Of a stretch of DNA of 64,000 nucleotides, positions 13,223 to 23,036 are shown piece by piece. Source of the stretch: Scedosporium boydii (Eukaryota > Ascomycota > Sordariomycetes > Microascales > Microascaceae). The position numbers and the translations under genes are program-made. The notes below the pieces were generated by a model. That model ran no database searches. It saw only the letters and a list, made by a program, of their open reading frames with translations, and had not been told where the DNA came from. How positions within the stretch are numbered: the stretch's first letter is position 1; every line of letters starts with the position of its first letter. The DNA is taken from contig NJFT01000007.1 of the NCBI GenBank assembly GCA_002221725.1, forward strand, positions 310,001-374,000. Direction: 5' to 3'.

Positions 13223-14700
13223 AAGAGAAGGAAAAAAAAAAAGGTATTAAAAATAGGAGGACATAAAACAAGGTCGCCAGTGTATTTTTGAAACGAGGAA
13301 AGCAGGAATCGAAAATCGAATCACCCCATTCCAAAGAGGATATTATTCGCCGTATAATACAACGCCAGTGGCATTCGAGTTTCCAAGATGTATCACCTCG
13401 GCCCTTCTCTTGGCGAGAACGCTTGATATATGGATAGAAACGGCCAATAGAGTCAGGATGGGATGAATACGAATTGGGTGAAGCAACCATGCATAGTTTC
13501 AAGGAGAACCCACCCGGACAAGCAAAAATATCAAAGGGAGGGATGGACGAAATAGCGGACGGAGGCGCCAAAAATAATAATTCGAATGTTGTGTGAAGGG
13601 CAATAAACTGGGATTCGATGATAGAACTTTGGTATCAGGGGAGCTCTCGAGGAGGCGAAGCAGGAATAATATTCTGCGCAGTAACGTTTGCATTTTGCGA
13701 AAATAATATGCATGGGTGAGTTTAAAGCTATCTGGGGGGACAAAGTTTTACGGTATAACTTGCTGGCGAGGGTATCGTGGGGAAGATGAACGAGAAGGGG
13801 AACGAGGTACGAGCACGATGATGGCATAACGGTAACGGCGATGCATGGAGATATTGGCTGAAGGGAGGGGGGAGATATAAAAAAGGAGAGTTTGGAGGTT
13901 GGGCCTCTTGTAGATCGGGGTGGGCAGCGGATATTTAACCATCACGAATCGGGAGGTATGCGACAGGAGCAGTGGCACGACTTATGATGGGGCGGGGGGA
14001 GGCTTGAAGCGGAGATGTCGGGTCCGGAATCAGTCCCTGAGCGAAAAGAGGAGGGTTCGATGTTGGATCTGGCGGGTTTCCGCTCGTTCCACGAGAAGAA
14101 CTGATGAGGTCTTCGTTTTAAGCGAGACGCCGATATTAATAATGGAAGGTCTGAAGAAGGATGGAGTTGCGTGTGCGATGCCGTCATGTGCGATGAGTAT
14201 GCTATGCTTTGCAGAATATTCTCGGCTCGACAACCCCAGGAACTACCCAGTCGGATGCAGTAAACTATGCGAGGGCGCAGAAATTCCGCAGGCTTTGACG
14301 CCCGTTTAGTTAGATCCGTGCCCTGGGATAAGCCGTGGAAAGGCGTGGGAAAGGGCGTGAGGGGGTTGTATTGACGCCGGAATTTATTGGATTTGACGAT
14401 GGTGGTTGGCTGGGGTTTTTACGAAGTCGCACGGGGACTTCTAGTTCGTATTCTTATTTAGACCGGATCTGTCAACCGCCTCGGGGACACATGGCTTCGT
14501 TACGGAGTTCGAGTTTAAAGAAGCTCAATGTAACTCAACTCGATGGACTTTTAGGGAGGTCTTTTCTTCTTTTCCTCGTGACTCGCCCACACACGACACA
14601 CTGAGAGAGAACTAAGGGCTTTATACCCCCGACCACAAGAGGCAGACTGTCCCACGCCAAATACTCTCCTCTCCAATAAATACGGTAAAGACGAGAAACG
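13223..14700. other. Intergenic region
   Basis: The region begins with an A-rich 3' end of the importin transcript (A-run near 13232). No gene is recognisable. It contains several short open frames on both strands with no family resemblance. The final 150 bp lead into the acetyltransferase start. Confidence 0.5.
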
Positions 14701-15725
14701 ATGAAAGACCTCTGCTCGGAAAAGCTGCGACTCATCCCCTTTGACGGGAAGAGTGATGCGCACGCGAAGAGGCTGTACCACCAGCGCATCGGCTGCGGAT
14801 GGGCTGAGGATGAAATCGAGGCTTGGAGGGTTAAGCACGAGAAGGGAGAGAAGGGGCTGTTCTGGCTTGTAAGTCCTTTTCTTTTTTTTTTCCCCCGCGC
14901 AAAGGCTTGATGCTAGGTTGTGTCCCGGGTCATGAGGGGGCTCGGAGTCGCAGATTGGAGCACGGACAGTGAGGCTTGGAGTCAGGGCAGGACGGTACTA
15001 AGACTGGTGGCTCCAGGTTCTACAGGACGGAATTCCCGGCCGGGACAAGTTGATGGAAGACCACAGCATCAAGTACCCAGAGGTAAGGAAGACAATTTAG
15101 ATTTATGCTGCGTGCACTGCCCTTTAAAAGTCTCTAGATGGCCAACAATCAACCAGGAGAAGGAGTTATTGAAGGACTCGTCCATATCAGTCCTGGGACT
15201 TGAGAGGACGGCAACGAACCAAGACTTCGACACGATAGGACACATCGCCGTCGAGCGCCGGCCAGCCACGGACAAGGAGCTCGGATTCCCAGCAGATGAA
15301 GTGGCTTGGATCACCAGCCTTTACATCTCCTTTGCCATGCAGCATCTCGGGTTGGGAAGGGACGTAATGAACATTGTGGAGAAGTTCTTGACGAGGGAGC
15401 CTCTGAACGTGAGGACGGCAGCCCTAGACACGATGGATAAGAAGATGCAGCTTAGCCCATTGATGACGAGGTTAATCTACGAAGCCCGCGGACACAAAAT
15501 ACCCGCGGTAAGTTCCGGTTTTAAGGCACTCAGTGAAGGAAGCTCGTCGGTAATCGCTGACTTATGACATTGGTACAGGTCCTCAGGTCTAACGAGGAAT
15601 GGTATGTGCGGCAGGGATATGAAGTCGTGCATAGAAAGGAGGTCGGATATACTTGGAACCCGCCAGACCCGTCCTTGCCGCAGGTAACTATCCCTCAAGT
15701 CTTCTTGAAGAAGTCGTTGGTGTAA
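14701..15725 (+). CDS. GNAT-family N-acetyltransferase
   Basis: Four exons join in frame: 14701-14868, 15017-15082, 15157-15507 and 15579-15725, giving 243 residues. The protein has the fungal GNAT layout. An N-terminal helix region (KRLYHQRIGCGW) is followed by a beta-strand segment with IGHIAVERRP, then ITSLYISFAMQHLGLGRDVM, where LGLGRD is the acetyl-CoA pyrophosphate-binding motif A. The end (EEWYVRQGYEVVHRKEVGY) is the typical motif B strand-helix. Acceptor substrate is not predictable. In the second intron the boundary LFWL/VLQDG was chosen because it restores the conserved strand; reading through it gives an unrelated frame. It stands 1.5 kb after the importin gene and is probably an independent unit. 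Confidence 0.82.
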
Positions 15726-17761
15726 TGGGCTGGCGGCTGGCGTGTAAGTGGGCGCGGGTGGTGAAGGGTCGGAAGGTTCCGGGGCATGTCGTCCGATACC
15801 ATGGTTCTCTGACTTACACGGACATCCGTCCTGGAAAAACGGCTTCCATGTGTAGTTTGTAGAGGTGTGCGTCGATGAATAGTCTGTGCCATATAATGTT
15901 ACATCAAAGCCAAACGGTCGTGCATTCGTGGGAAAAGGTTTTCTGTTCGCCTTGTCACCCTGATACTATACTGCTCCGTTGACACTCTGTGAAGACCACA
16001 TCGTTCCAGAGTGAGTGGTTGGCATGGACCGATACAAAGTGGCGACTCCGCTGATAGGTTGAGCCCGCAGAATATGTCAAAGGTTGGGCTCCAAGGGGGA
16101 ACACTTGAGGAGGGTTGTATGCATGGAGACGGTTGGGTCTAGATTCGCCAATTGGGCGGTTTTCCAAGTCGGTGATGCAGAAACAAATCATCAAGCAGGA
16201 TTTAGATCCATTGTCAAGTCGGCATTAGTATTAGGAGTCGAGGCGACGTTTGAAGCCATGTAACTCAGCCATCTATTCGATGTAACGGAAATGAGGCGAC
16301 TTTGGAGGGATGGATCGATGGAGGGTGTCGGATGAGATATTTGATCCGTCGGTGAGAGATTATCGACGTTGATATTGATCCGGATCCGCCTTTCACCCAA
16401 GACATGGAGCGGCATTTTGGCGGTAAACCGCGGGAATTAGAACTGTCAAGTCTCACTCATACATTGATCAATTCCAACTGGCTTCGGAGAGACATTTTGT
16501 CGAACAATCGTGCTAACGTTGATCGAACTTGAAGTCGGTGAATCACCTTGAAACGTATTAGTGGAGCCGCACAGCATGGGTCCGCTGTAGAGTGCTGTGT
16601 AAGCCGCTAATAATGCACAGGATTTTAAACACTGATCCGCTGTGCGGCAACAGCCCCCCACTAAGGAGACACTAAAGAGCCAGTTCCAGAGGCACTGGAC
16701 ATCCAAATTCAGTTCAATGTCGTTTCGTTCAATGCTGACAGCTGGCAGGGTGCTGCAGGCTCAAATTACTCATGCAGGCCTTGCCTGTCGTGCCCCCACC
16801 ACTCTGCCCCGATGACCTCGATCCACCACTCACACCAAAACGCACCCAGACGGCGCGGCTCTGGGGCCCGACAAAAAGTAAGCCGCTATGGTCCAGTGCA
16901 CCTGCCTTACCTTGACGCGATGGCGCCCAATGTCGACGTCCTGCTCCAACGTCTCAACGTCCGACGTCCCTCAGTTCAGATTGTTCCCACTTCTTCCACT
17001 CCGTGCAGGCTTCACTGCTTCTCAGCCCACTCTGCCAATGGCCATTTCCATTGCTTGCCCCAATACCCTGCATATCGGCCCGGCTCCCATTGGTTTCTAC
17101 CTCGACATTAAAGGGTCCTTGCTTCCTTCTGCTTCTCTCCAATTGTCGCAACCCAACCAGCCATTTCGCCCCCCTTTTCCTCTTCTCCAATTCTCTTGTT
17201 GACCGAGTGACTCTCGATTCGCAGGCACCAAGCTAGGGTGCCAGTGGAGACGTCGACATCTGCCTTGACAACTCATGGTATTTACTCTCCTCCACACCCA
17301 GATACCACCGTCTCTTGTTTGTTGTCGTGGTTTGCTTTACGTTTCCCGCACTTTCGACTCGGTAAGACGAGGAAAGACCACGCAAATCAAACCCTGCCAA
17401 AAGGTCCTGTCCGCGGATAGCTGCATCCTTCTCCACTACGAGACGCCGTTTTCTTCGTCGGACGCGTAAAACGAGTCGCAGAGCCCCGGGAAAACGCAAA
17501 AAGAAAATTACCTCTACTCAACTTGTCAACAACCGAAAGAGCAACAATCAATGAACGAGATCGACGGAACAAGGAAATGACAACCCCGATGCTCGAACGA
17601 AAACATACCTAGGATATCTCGCATCATTGTTTCTGCCTGACGTGTAGCGACTGGACCTGCCAAACAAGCTCTCCCCCTCCGCTGACATCGAAAGCAGACT
17701 CGGCGTCAACCCATTGGAACGGGTGCCTCCGCGAATTGCTCGAGCTCCTTCCTTATTTTTC
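15726..17761. other. Intergenic region and CT-rich leader
   Basis: No recognisable gene. From about 16.75 kb onward the plus strand is rich in C/T, as is usual for the promoter and leader of a filamentous-fungal gene, and probably belongs to the downstream Ecm11-domain gene. A non-coding first exon with an intron is possible here (for example a GTAAGACG donor near 17362) but cannot be proven. Confidence 0.5.
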
Positions 17762-19411
17762 ATGCCCCCGTCGTCCCGCATCCGCCCACTCAGCAGTATC
17801 CTATGTGCCCTCCAACCTCGACCGAGTAAGCGACGAGCTTCCGCTGCTAGCTCAGGGACTACGACCTACGACTCTACCCACTCAGAGACTGCCACGGCCA
17901 CCCCGCCAGCCGCTGTGTCTGTCGCCGAGGCTTCTACGAACTCGGATAGCTCCATTGGTGGCTCCTCCCATGCGATGCCTATAGCCACTTCGCTCGATAC
18001 CCCGAATATCCCCACAATGCATGCCTATGCTCGGGCCAATGGCCCCGAAGCCTCCTCCAATGGCGTCCCCGTGTCTGGTGGCAGAGGCACCAACCGCGCT
18101 GATACACCCCAGGTTTTTAGCTCCCGCCAGGCCGTCGTCGATGGAGCTAGACTTCCCCTCCCCGTATCCAAGCCGACACGTTTCGGCTCTGTGAACCACC
18201 ACCAGATGACCCGCAGCCATTCTGGTACGAACCACTCTCCTCCGCAGCCTCACGGCGCCTCCCCTCCCATGAGACGTGCCAGGACAAACTCCAACGACCG
18301 TGTAGGAGGAGGAGGTCCTGCCACGTTGTGGGCTCCCTCTGTCTTGTCCGACTCTGAATTCAATTCGCCCACGAGCGAGCTTGATCCTAACCGCAATGGA
18401 CGCCTCCAACCGACCAAGGAGGAGATGCACCAAGCTCTGGCGCCTCCCCCCGCGTGGAACCCCCACCAGAGCTCTCACTTCTCTGAGTTTATAATAGGGA
18501 ATGATGGGATGATGAAAGTGAGACCGATCCCCAACGACCAGCAGCAGCAGCCGCAACAGCAACAGCAACAACACCACCTTCACCATATTAGCAACCACAT
18601 ACCCGAGAGCCCTTTCGAGTCGCCACCCCTTGAATCCCAAGGCCCGCCTCAACAGCAACAGCATAACAAGCTCCCCGTCAGAGAGGCACTTGGCCGAGGG
18701 TCTTACGCGGGTCACCCAGTGAACCAACTTATCGACGAAGACGAAATGATGGGAGCCGTGCCGTCCTCCTTCGAGAATCCCCGCCGTGTACCTGATAGGC
18801 CTAGGCACGAGCCGTCCAACCGCGCTTCACCCATCTTTTCGGACGAGGACGAGTATGAACGGATTGAGGCAGCAAATCAAATCACGCCGCGCGCCAAGGA
18901 TAAGAAAGCGCCTAGGAAGCTTCTCGAGAGCTCTCTTCCTCCTTACACTACCACCAGAGATGATCGCGGGAGAAAACGACGCCGAAACAGTTGCGATTAT
19001 GACGACAATGCTCTTTCATCTATGAAATTCTCCGAGCTCCGGAAGCAACCCTTCGATTATGACCCCTCAGCAGAAACTCCCCCGCCACTTTCCCGAGGTC
19101 TGGAGGGCGATAGCCTTACCGGAAAGCTCGAGTACTATAAAAAGAAACCGGAAGCCGATCAGAAGACCTTTTTCACCCAAATGTCGGTAACAGACTGGGA
19201 ACGATCCGGCGACTGGTTCCTCGAGCAGTTCGGCTCTCTTATCCAACAGATGAAGGAAAACAGACAGCAGAGACGAGCGGTCGTCGATAAGTACGAGCGA
19301 GAAATCGCCAATCGCGAAGAGTCGGTCCGGCTTAGGACTGAGTCTATTCACAAGAAGCTCGATAAGATGAAGCAGAACGGTCTGAGAGTCGTGACTGACG
19401 GCGAAGATTGA
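17762..19411 (+). CDS. Ecm11-domain protein
   Basis: Single-exon frame of 549 residues from the ATG at 17762. The frame stays open 16 codons further upstream without another ATG, so an upstream coding exon is possible. Residues 30-440 are low-complexity: Ser/Thr/Pro-rich, with a Gln tract (DQQQQPQQQQQQ, about residue 259) and a basic RGRKRRR patch near residue 402. The C-terminal 110 residues match the Ecm11 domain: MKFSELRKQPFDYDP, then FFTQMSVTDWERSGDWFLEQFG, then a charged coiled coil that includes REESVRLRTESIHKKL. In yeast Ecm11 is a SUMOylated component of the synaptonemal complex central element acting in meiosis; whether the mould protein does the same is inference. Confidence 0.72.
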   Translation: MPPSSRIRPLSSILCALQPRPSKRRASAASSGTTTYDSTHSETATATPPAAVSVAEASTNSDSSIGGSSHAMPIATSLDTPNIPTMHAYARANGPEASSNGVPVSGGRGTNRADTPQVFSSRQAVVDGARLPLPVSKPTRFGSVNHHQMTRSHSGTNHSPPQPHGASPPMRRARTNSNDRVGGGGPATLWAPSVLSDSEFNSPTSELDPNRNGRLQPTKEEMHQALAPPPAWNPHQSSHFSEFIIGNDGMMKVRPIPNDQQQQPQQQQQQHHLHHISNHIPESPFESPPLESQGPPQQQQHNKLPVREALGRGSYAGHPVNQLIDEDEMMGAVPSSFENPRRVPDRPRHEPSNRASPIFSDEDEYERIEAANQITPRAKDKKAPRKLLESSLPPYTTTRDDRGRKRRRNSCDYDDNALSSMKFSELRKQPFDYDPSAETPPPLSRGLEGDSLTGKLEYYKKKPEADQKTFFTQMSVTDWERSGDWFLEQFGSLIQQMKENRQQRRAVVDKYEREIANREESVRLRTESIHKKLDKMKQNGLRVVTDGED

Positions 19412-20240
19412 GTGGTAGTTTGTCGAGACTGGAAAGCTCCAAGGCTTAGCTTAAACCAGTACGCACTTCGACAGTTTTAGGCCTGCCTCAAAACCCTGGA
19501 CGCTTTCGGCGAACCTTTTTATTTCTTATCCGTCTCATGATTCGTCTTTCTCTACATGACTTTGTTCATCATTCCAAAAGAAGCATTTCCTAAGCGGGAT
19601 CTCACGAGCGTTTTCGTCGAGGCTATCTCCTTTTCCCTATTTCTCGGGCTACGAATTTGTATTTTATGTATTATGATGGCATTATTTCACGACTGATGAT
19701 CAAGCCAAACGCGGGCACATTTTCCTGGCCCTCGCATGTTTCATGACGGTTGTTTTACATCACAGGAGAGGTTCTTTGCCTCGCATGTGTGCTTACGAAG
19801 TACTATTGATCTTGTCTTTCTTCGTCTCAATCATCTCCACTTTGTTTTTTTTCTTTATTCCTTTCTATTTTTCTTTTCTTCATTTTTCCCTCGTCTTAAG
19901 CTGAGAGACAGTCAGCGACCAGAAAGGGCAATACAGGACCGCTATGGGCTTAGAGAAGGAGAGGCTACAACCGATACGGGAAAATTGAGGTAACGAGGAA
20001 TATGACCATTTACCAAGGGGGACACGGTTTGCCAGGTTCGAGATGGAGGGACGAAGTGATATCGAATCTGATGTGCTACTTTCTACTCTTGAACAGCCTG
20101 CGCTTGCTTGCCCCCTTTTAACTCTCTATTTATACTTCTCACTAGCTATGCTTGCCAACATCTCTTTTTTAACACAACTACTGCATGAACAGAATAATAA
20201 ATGAGAAAGAGAGAATAAAAAGAGATGATTTATGTTGCTA
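19412..20240. other. Convergent intergenic region
   Basis: This lies between the 3' ends of the Ecm11-domain gene and the kinase gene. It is T-rich, carries one exact TACGAAGTA copy at 19794-19802, and shows AATAAA-like words near 20191-20196 that may serve either transcript's 3' end. No gene seen. Confidence 0.5.
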
Positions 20241-21353
20241 TTATATGATTTGTACCTCTTTTACCTTTCTATCCCTCCCTACGATGAGCCGTAGCTGATG
20301 TTTGGGCTTATCCGGGAGCACCCCAGCCCTGACACCATCGCAGTAGAGCTCGTAGGCGGGATAATACGCATCGACGAACTTGACGACCTCTTCATCTGTC
20401 ATTCCAGTGCCCCTTTCAGCTCTTAAGGCGACCTCCTGCTCCCGCCGCCAATCATACACGTACGACAGGTCCTCGGCATCGATATGGATAAAGCCGTCCA
20501 ACAGGTCCGTTAGAGCATCATAACCGCGTAGTTGATCATTGACGTAAGCGAGATCCTCGAGAGCGTGATTCTTCAGCGTGAGGGTCTGCCCTTCCCACTT
20601 CTCCCTCAGGACGTCCGACGTGATGCTGCGAAAACCAACACACCATCCTTCCAAGATGACGAGGCGGATCTTCTCCTCGCCGGGGGCATTTACGACGGGC
20701 CACTCGGAGACGGGGCGACGATCACCGCGGCCCTCGAAAGCGGCCTTGTCGTAGGAGGGGATGCGAGTCTCGCGGCCCTCGAGGAGTGAGTCGAAGACGG
20801 AGCGAGCGAGGTCCACGTCGTGCGTTCCCGGCTCGCCGCGGTGTTGGAGGAGGGCGTTGGTCGGGTGAGAGGTCGCTAGGGCCCGTTGATCGTCATGGGT
20901 GAGGTAGAAGTCGTCGATGGAGAGGACGAGGGTCGGGATGTTTGAGGGATCCGAGGCGAGGGTTTTGGAGAGGGTTGTCACGAGGGTTGTTTTGCCTACG
21001 CCTTGGAGGCCGTTGAGGCCGATGATGAGGGGGCGCGAGGAGGAGGTTTTGTGGGTTTGGAGGAGGCTGAGGATGAAACTTATACAGGTTGGGGATTTGT
21101 CGTCCGTGAAGGACGGCGGGGTGGGAGCGTTGGGCATGGTCGATTCCGGGGGCTTGGGGGGCCGAATTGGAGAGTAGAATCGATGGGGGGTTGGTGCCGG
21201 GACGGAGAGGCGGGGGAGGTTCCGGAGGTGTGACGAACGTTTTGTGAGCGGATGTCGGAGGGATGCGTTGGGATGGGGGAGCCGACCCCACCAGGCCGAG
21301 GGCCGGCATAGAAGCTTTGCACGAGAGACGCTGGTGTTACAGATGCGGGGCAT
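20241..21353 (-). CDS. TDA10: P-loop kinase of the Tda10/glycerate-kinase-like family
   Basis: Uninterrupted frame of 370 residues. The Walker A motif GLNGLQGVGKTT (residues 112-123), the SIDDFYLTHDDQ segment (145-156), the RGEPGTHD loop (172-179) and ILEGWCVGF (233-241) are hallmarks of the yeast Tda10 and plant D-glycerate 3-kinase group. That group resembles phosphoribulokinase and pantothenate kinase. The yeast protein's substrate is unknown; glycerate kinase activity is established for plant relatives. The first 72 residues are Arg/Pro/Ser-rich with few acids and could be a mitochondrial presequence. A second Met at residue 73 gives a cytosolic form of the usual length, so dual targeting or a misplaced start are both possible. 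Confidence 0.88.
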   Translation of the reverse strand: MPRICNTSVSRAKLLCRPSAWWGRLPHPNASLRHPLTKRSSHLRNLPRLSVPAPTPHRFYSPIRPPKPPESTMPNAPTPPSFTDDKSPTCISFILSLLQTHKTSSSRPLIIGLNGLQGVGKTTLVTTLSKTLASDPSNIPTLVLSIDDFYLTHDDQRALATSHPTNALLQHRGEPGTHDVDLARSVFDSLLEGRETRIPSYDKAAFEGRGDRRPVSEWPVVNAPGEEKIRLVILEGWCVGFRSITSDVLREKWEGQTLTLKNHALEDLAYVNDQLRGYDALTDLLDGFIHIDAEDLSYVYDWRREQEVALRAERGTGMTDEEVVKFVDAYYPAYELYCDGVRAGVLPDKPKHQLRLIVGRDRKVKEVQII

Positions 21354-22109
21354 TTTTGGTGGTTGACGGGAATTAGTTTACCAAGTCAGAGTGTACGGAG
21401 TACATGGCTCGGATCCGGGGAGTTTACGGTTCTTGGGCCTGGGCTGGGAGAGTCGGCAGTTCGTGAGCTGCAGGTGAGGAGCACCACGACGCAAATCGCA
21501 TTGCCTTCACTATGGCACCAATTGCAATATGCTACAGAATGGATTGAGAGGAAACATTGAAGACTGTATTAGCTGGTCAAGACATCGATGTAGTTACTAA
21601 AACAACATAAACGAATATATAAATAAAATAAATAAATAAAAATCGCAGCCAAAGAAGTACTTGGCAACTGGTTATATGGGAAGAGTCCTGGTGGGATCGT
21701 GTGCTGTTTCTCCGACGACGTAAATCCGTCGATACTTGGGAATCGCGCACTTTTTAAACACATTGATCAATTGATTTGAAATGGGACATCTCCATCCTGT
21801 GATCCGTTCTGTTCCACTGTCGAATTTCCCGATCTCTCTTCCCTCTCCCGTTGCCGTCCTCGCGCTCCTTTCGCTCCTTAGTCATCCCGAGGTTCGATTC
21901 ATGTGAGCCGAGATGGAGAAGGAGCGACTTTCGATCGAATCCCTCCCGTACTTTTTTTTCACTTTCCCTCCCCATGACCTCATCGGGCTAGGGAGGAACA
22001 GGGTTACACTAGTTGTGGGTTAGTTTGCATGTGAAGGCAGCCCATCGAACCCATCGAACCCATCGAACGACCAATCGGGCATGGGGCGAGTTGGGGAGTT
22101 TAGAATGAG

Positions 22110-22115
22110 CCTCGG
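22110..22115 (+). promoter_or_regulatory. CCTCGG fatty-acid-response-like element, distal
   Basis: CCTCGG lies about 920 bp upstream of the FOX2 ATG. This hexamer (or CCGAGG) is the core bound by the fungal FarA/FarB/Ctf1-type Zn2Cys6 activators of fatty-acid genes in Aspergillus. A hexamer occurs by chance often, so the assignment rests on context. Confidence 0.35.
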
Positions 22116-22756
22116 CTTGCTCATGGGACGGGACATGCTTTGGGGATGCCGATTGAGGTTGCTGTGGGGTTTCGTCCTTTTACCCCGTATTATTGTAGTT
22201 TAGGTGTACGAGGCACAGCTGTGCTACTGGGCAGGTAATATTGGAGACCCTGCGCATGTCGAACAATGGACGAGGTAGCTCGGCTTCTGGACTCGGGGAG
22301 CAAGCAGCTTCGTTGGACCAGCGCGGGGCTGGCCTGGCCGGATCTGGCTGGAGAAGGCTAAGTGCAGCAGGAATGTTGGAGAATTTGCGGGGGACAATCC
22401 GCCTCGAAACTCTGGGAATAGCACCTGATTCCGACAAGTTGCTGGAACATTGAATTGATACCTTTGTGCTGACTGCTGTACGGAGTATTTAGTAGAGAGC
22501 ATGGCTGCATTATGTCCGTACTGTAGTATTGTACACTAGTATTGTCTCTGCTCCGAATGTACACTTGACAGCGTACCCCAGTGCTAAAGTGACCTCTGCA
22601 ACCCCGGATGGCTGGGCTGCCTTTACTGGGCAGGTCTCGGCCGGGCCCCTCCAAGTCAAGCCGTCTGGTGCTGTGGAGTAACGCAGTAACGCCGCGCACT
22701 GGCAATGGAGCTTAGGTCGTGCAGTCTGTGTCTGTTGCTGGTGGCATTAGCATTTG

Positions 22757-22762
22757 CCGAGG
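22757..22762 (+). promoter_or_regulatory. CCGAGG fatty-acid-response-like element, proximal
   Basis: CCGAGG lies about 275 bp upstream of the FOX2 ATG, a typical distance for an upstream activating site, just before the CT-rich leader. It is the reverse complement of the distal CCTCGG site. Confidence 0.4.
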
Positions 22763-23036
22763 AGCCCGTCAAATTGAGTACTTTGGTCAACTGGAATTAT
22801 CTGGTATATTATCACCTATCCTCCTCCCCCTCGTGCCCCGAAGTCTATAACCTCATTCTCTCCTACCACCTTTCCTCTCACGATATCTCTCCTCAAATCT
22901 AGATTCCTCTTTTCTTTTTCCCTCTTGTTCTTTTCCTTCTTCTGCGTGAGACATCCCACGCTCGTGCTTTGCTCTAATTCGCATCGACCGAGCTGCCCTT
23001 TCTCCCCCCCCACCACACACACATTCCACAATCACA

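Larger units (their letters stand above)
21354..23036. other. Divergent promoter region between the kinase and FOX2
   Basis: The region holds both promoters. It contains TACGGAGTA at 21394 and 22479, a 9-bp tandem repeat (CCCATCGAA, three copies) near 22041-22068, two CCTCGG-type elements (listed separately) and a strongly CT-rich leader from about 22811 to the FOX2 start. Short open frames occur but none looks like a gene. Confidence 0.55.

Noticed and set aside
17882..18808. 308-codon antisense frame over the Ecm11-domain gene
   Set aside because: It is a shadow of low-complexity Ser/Pro/Gln coding sequence and has no domain of its own.
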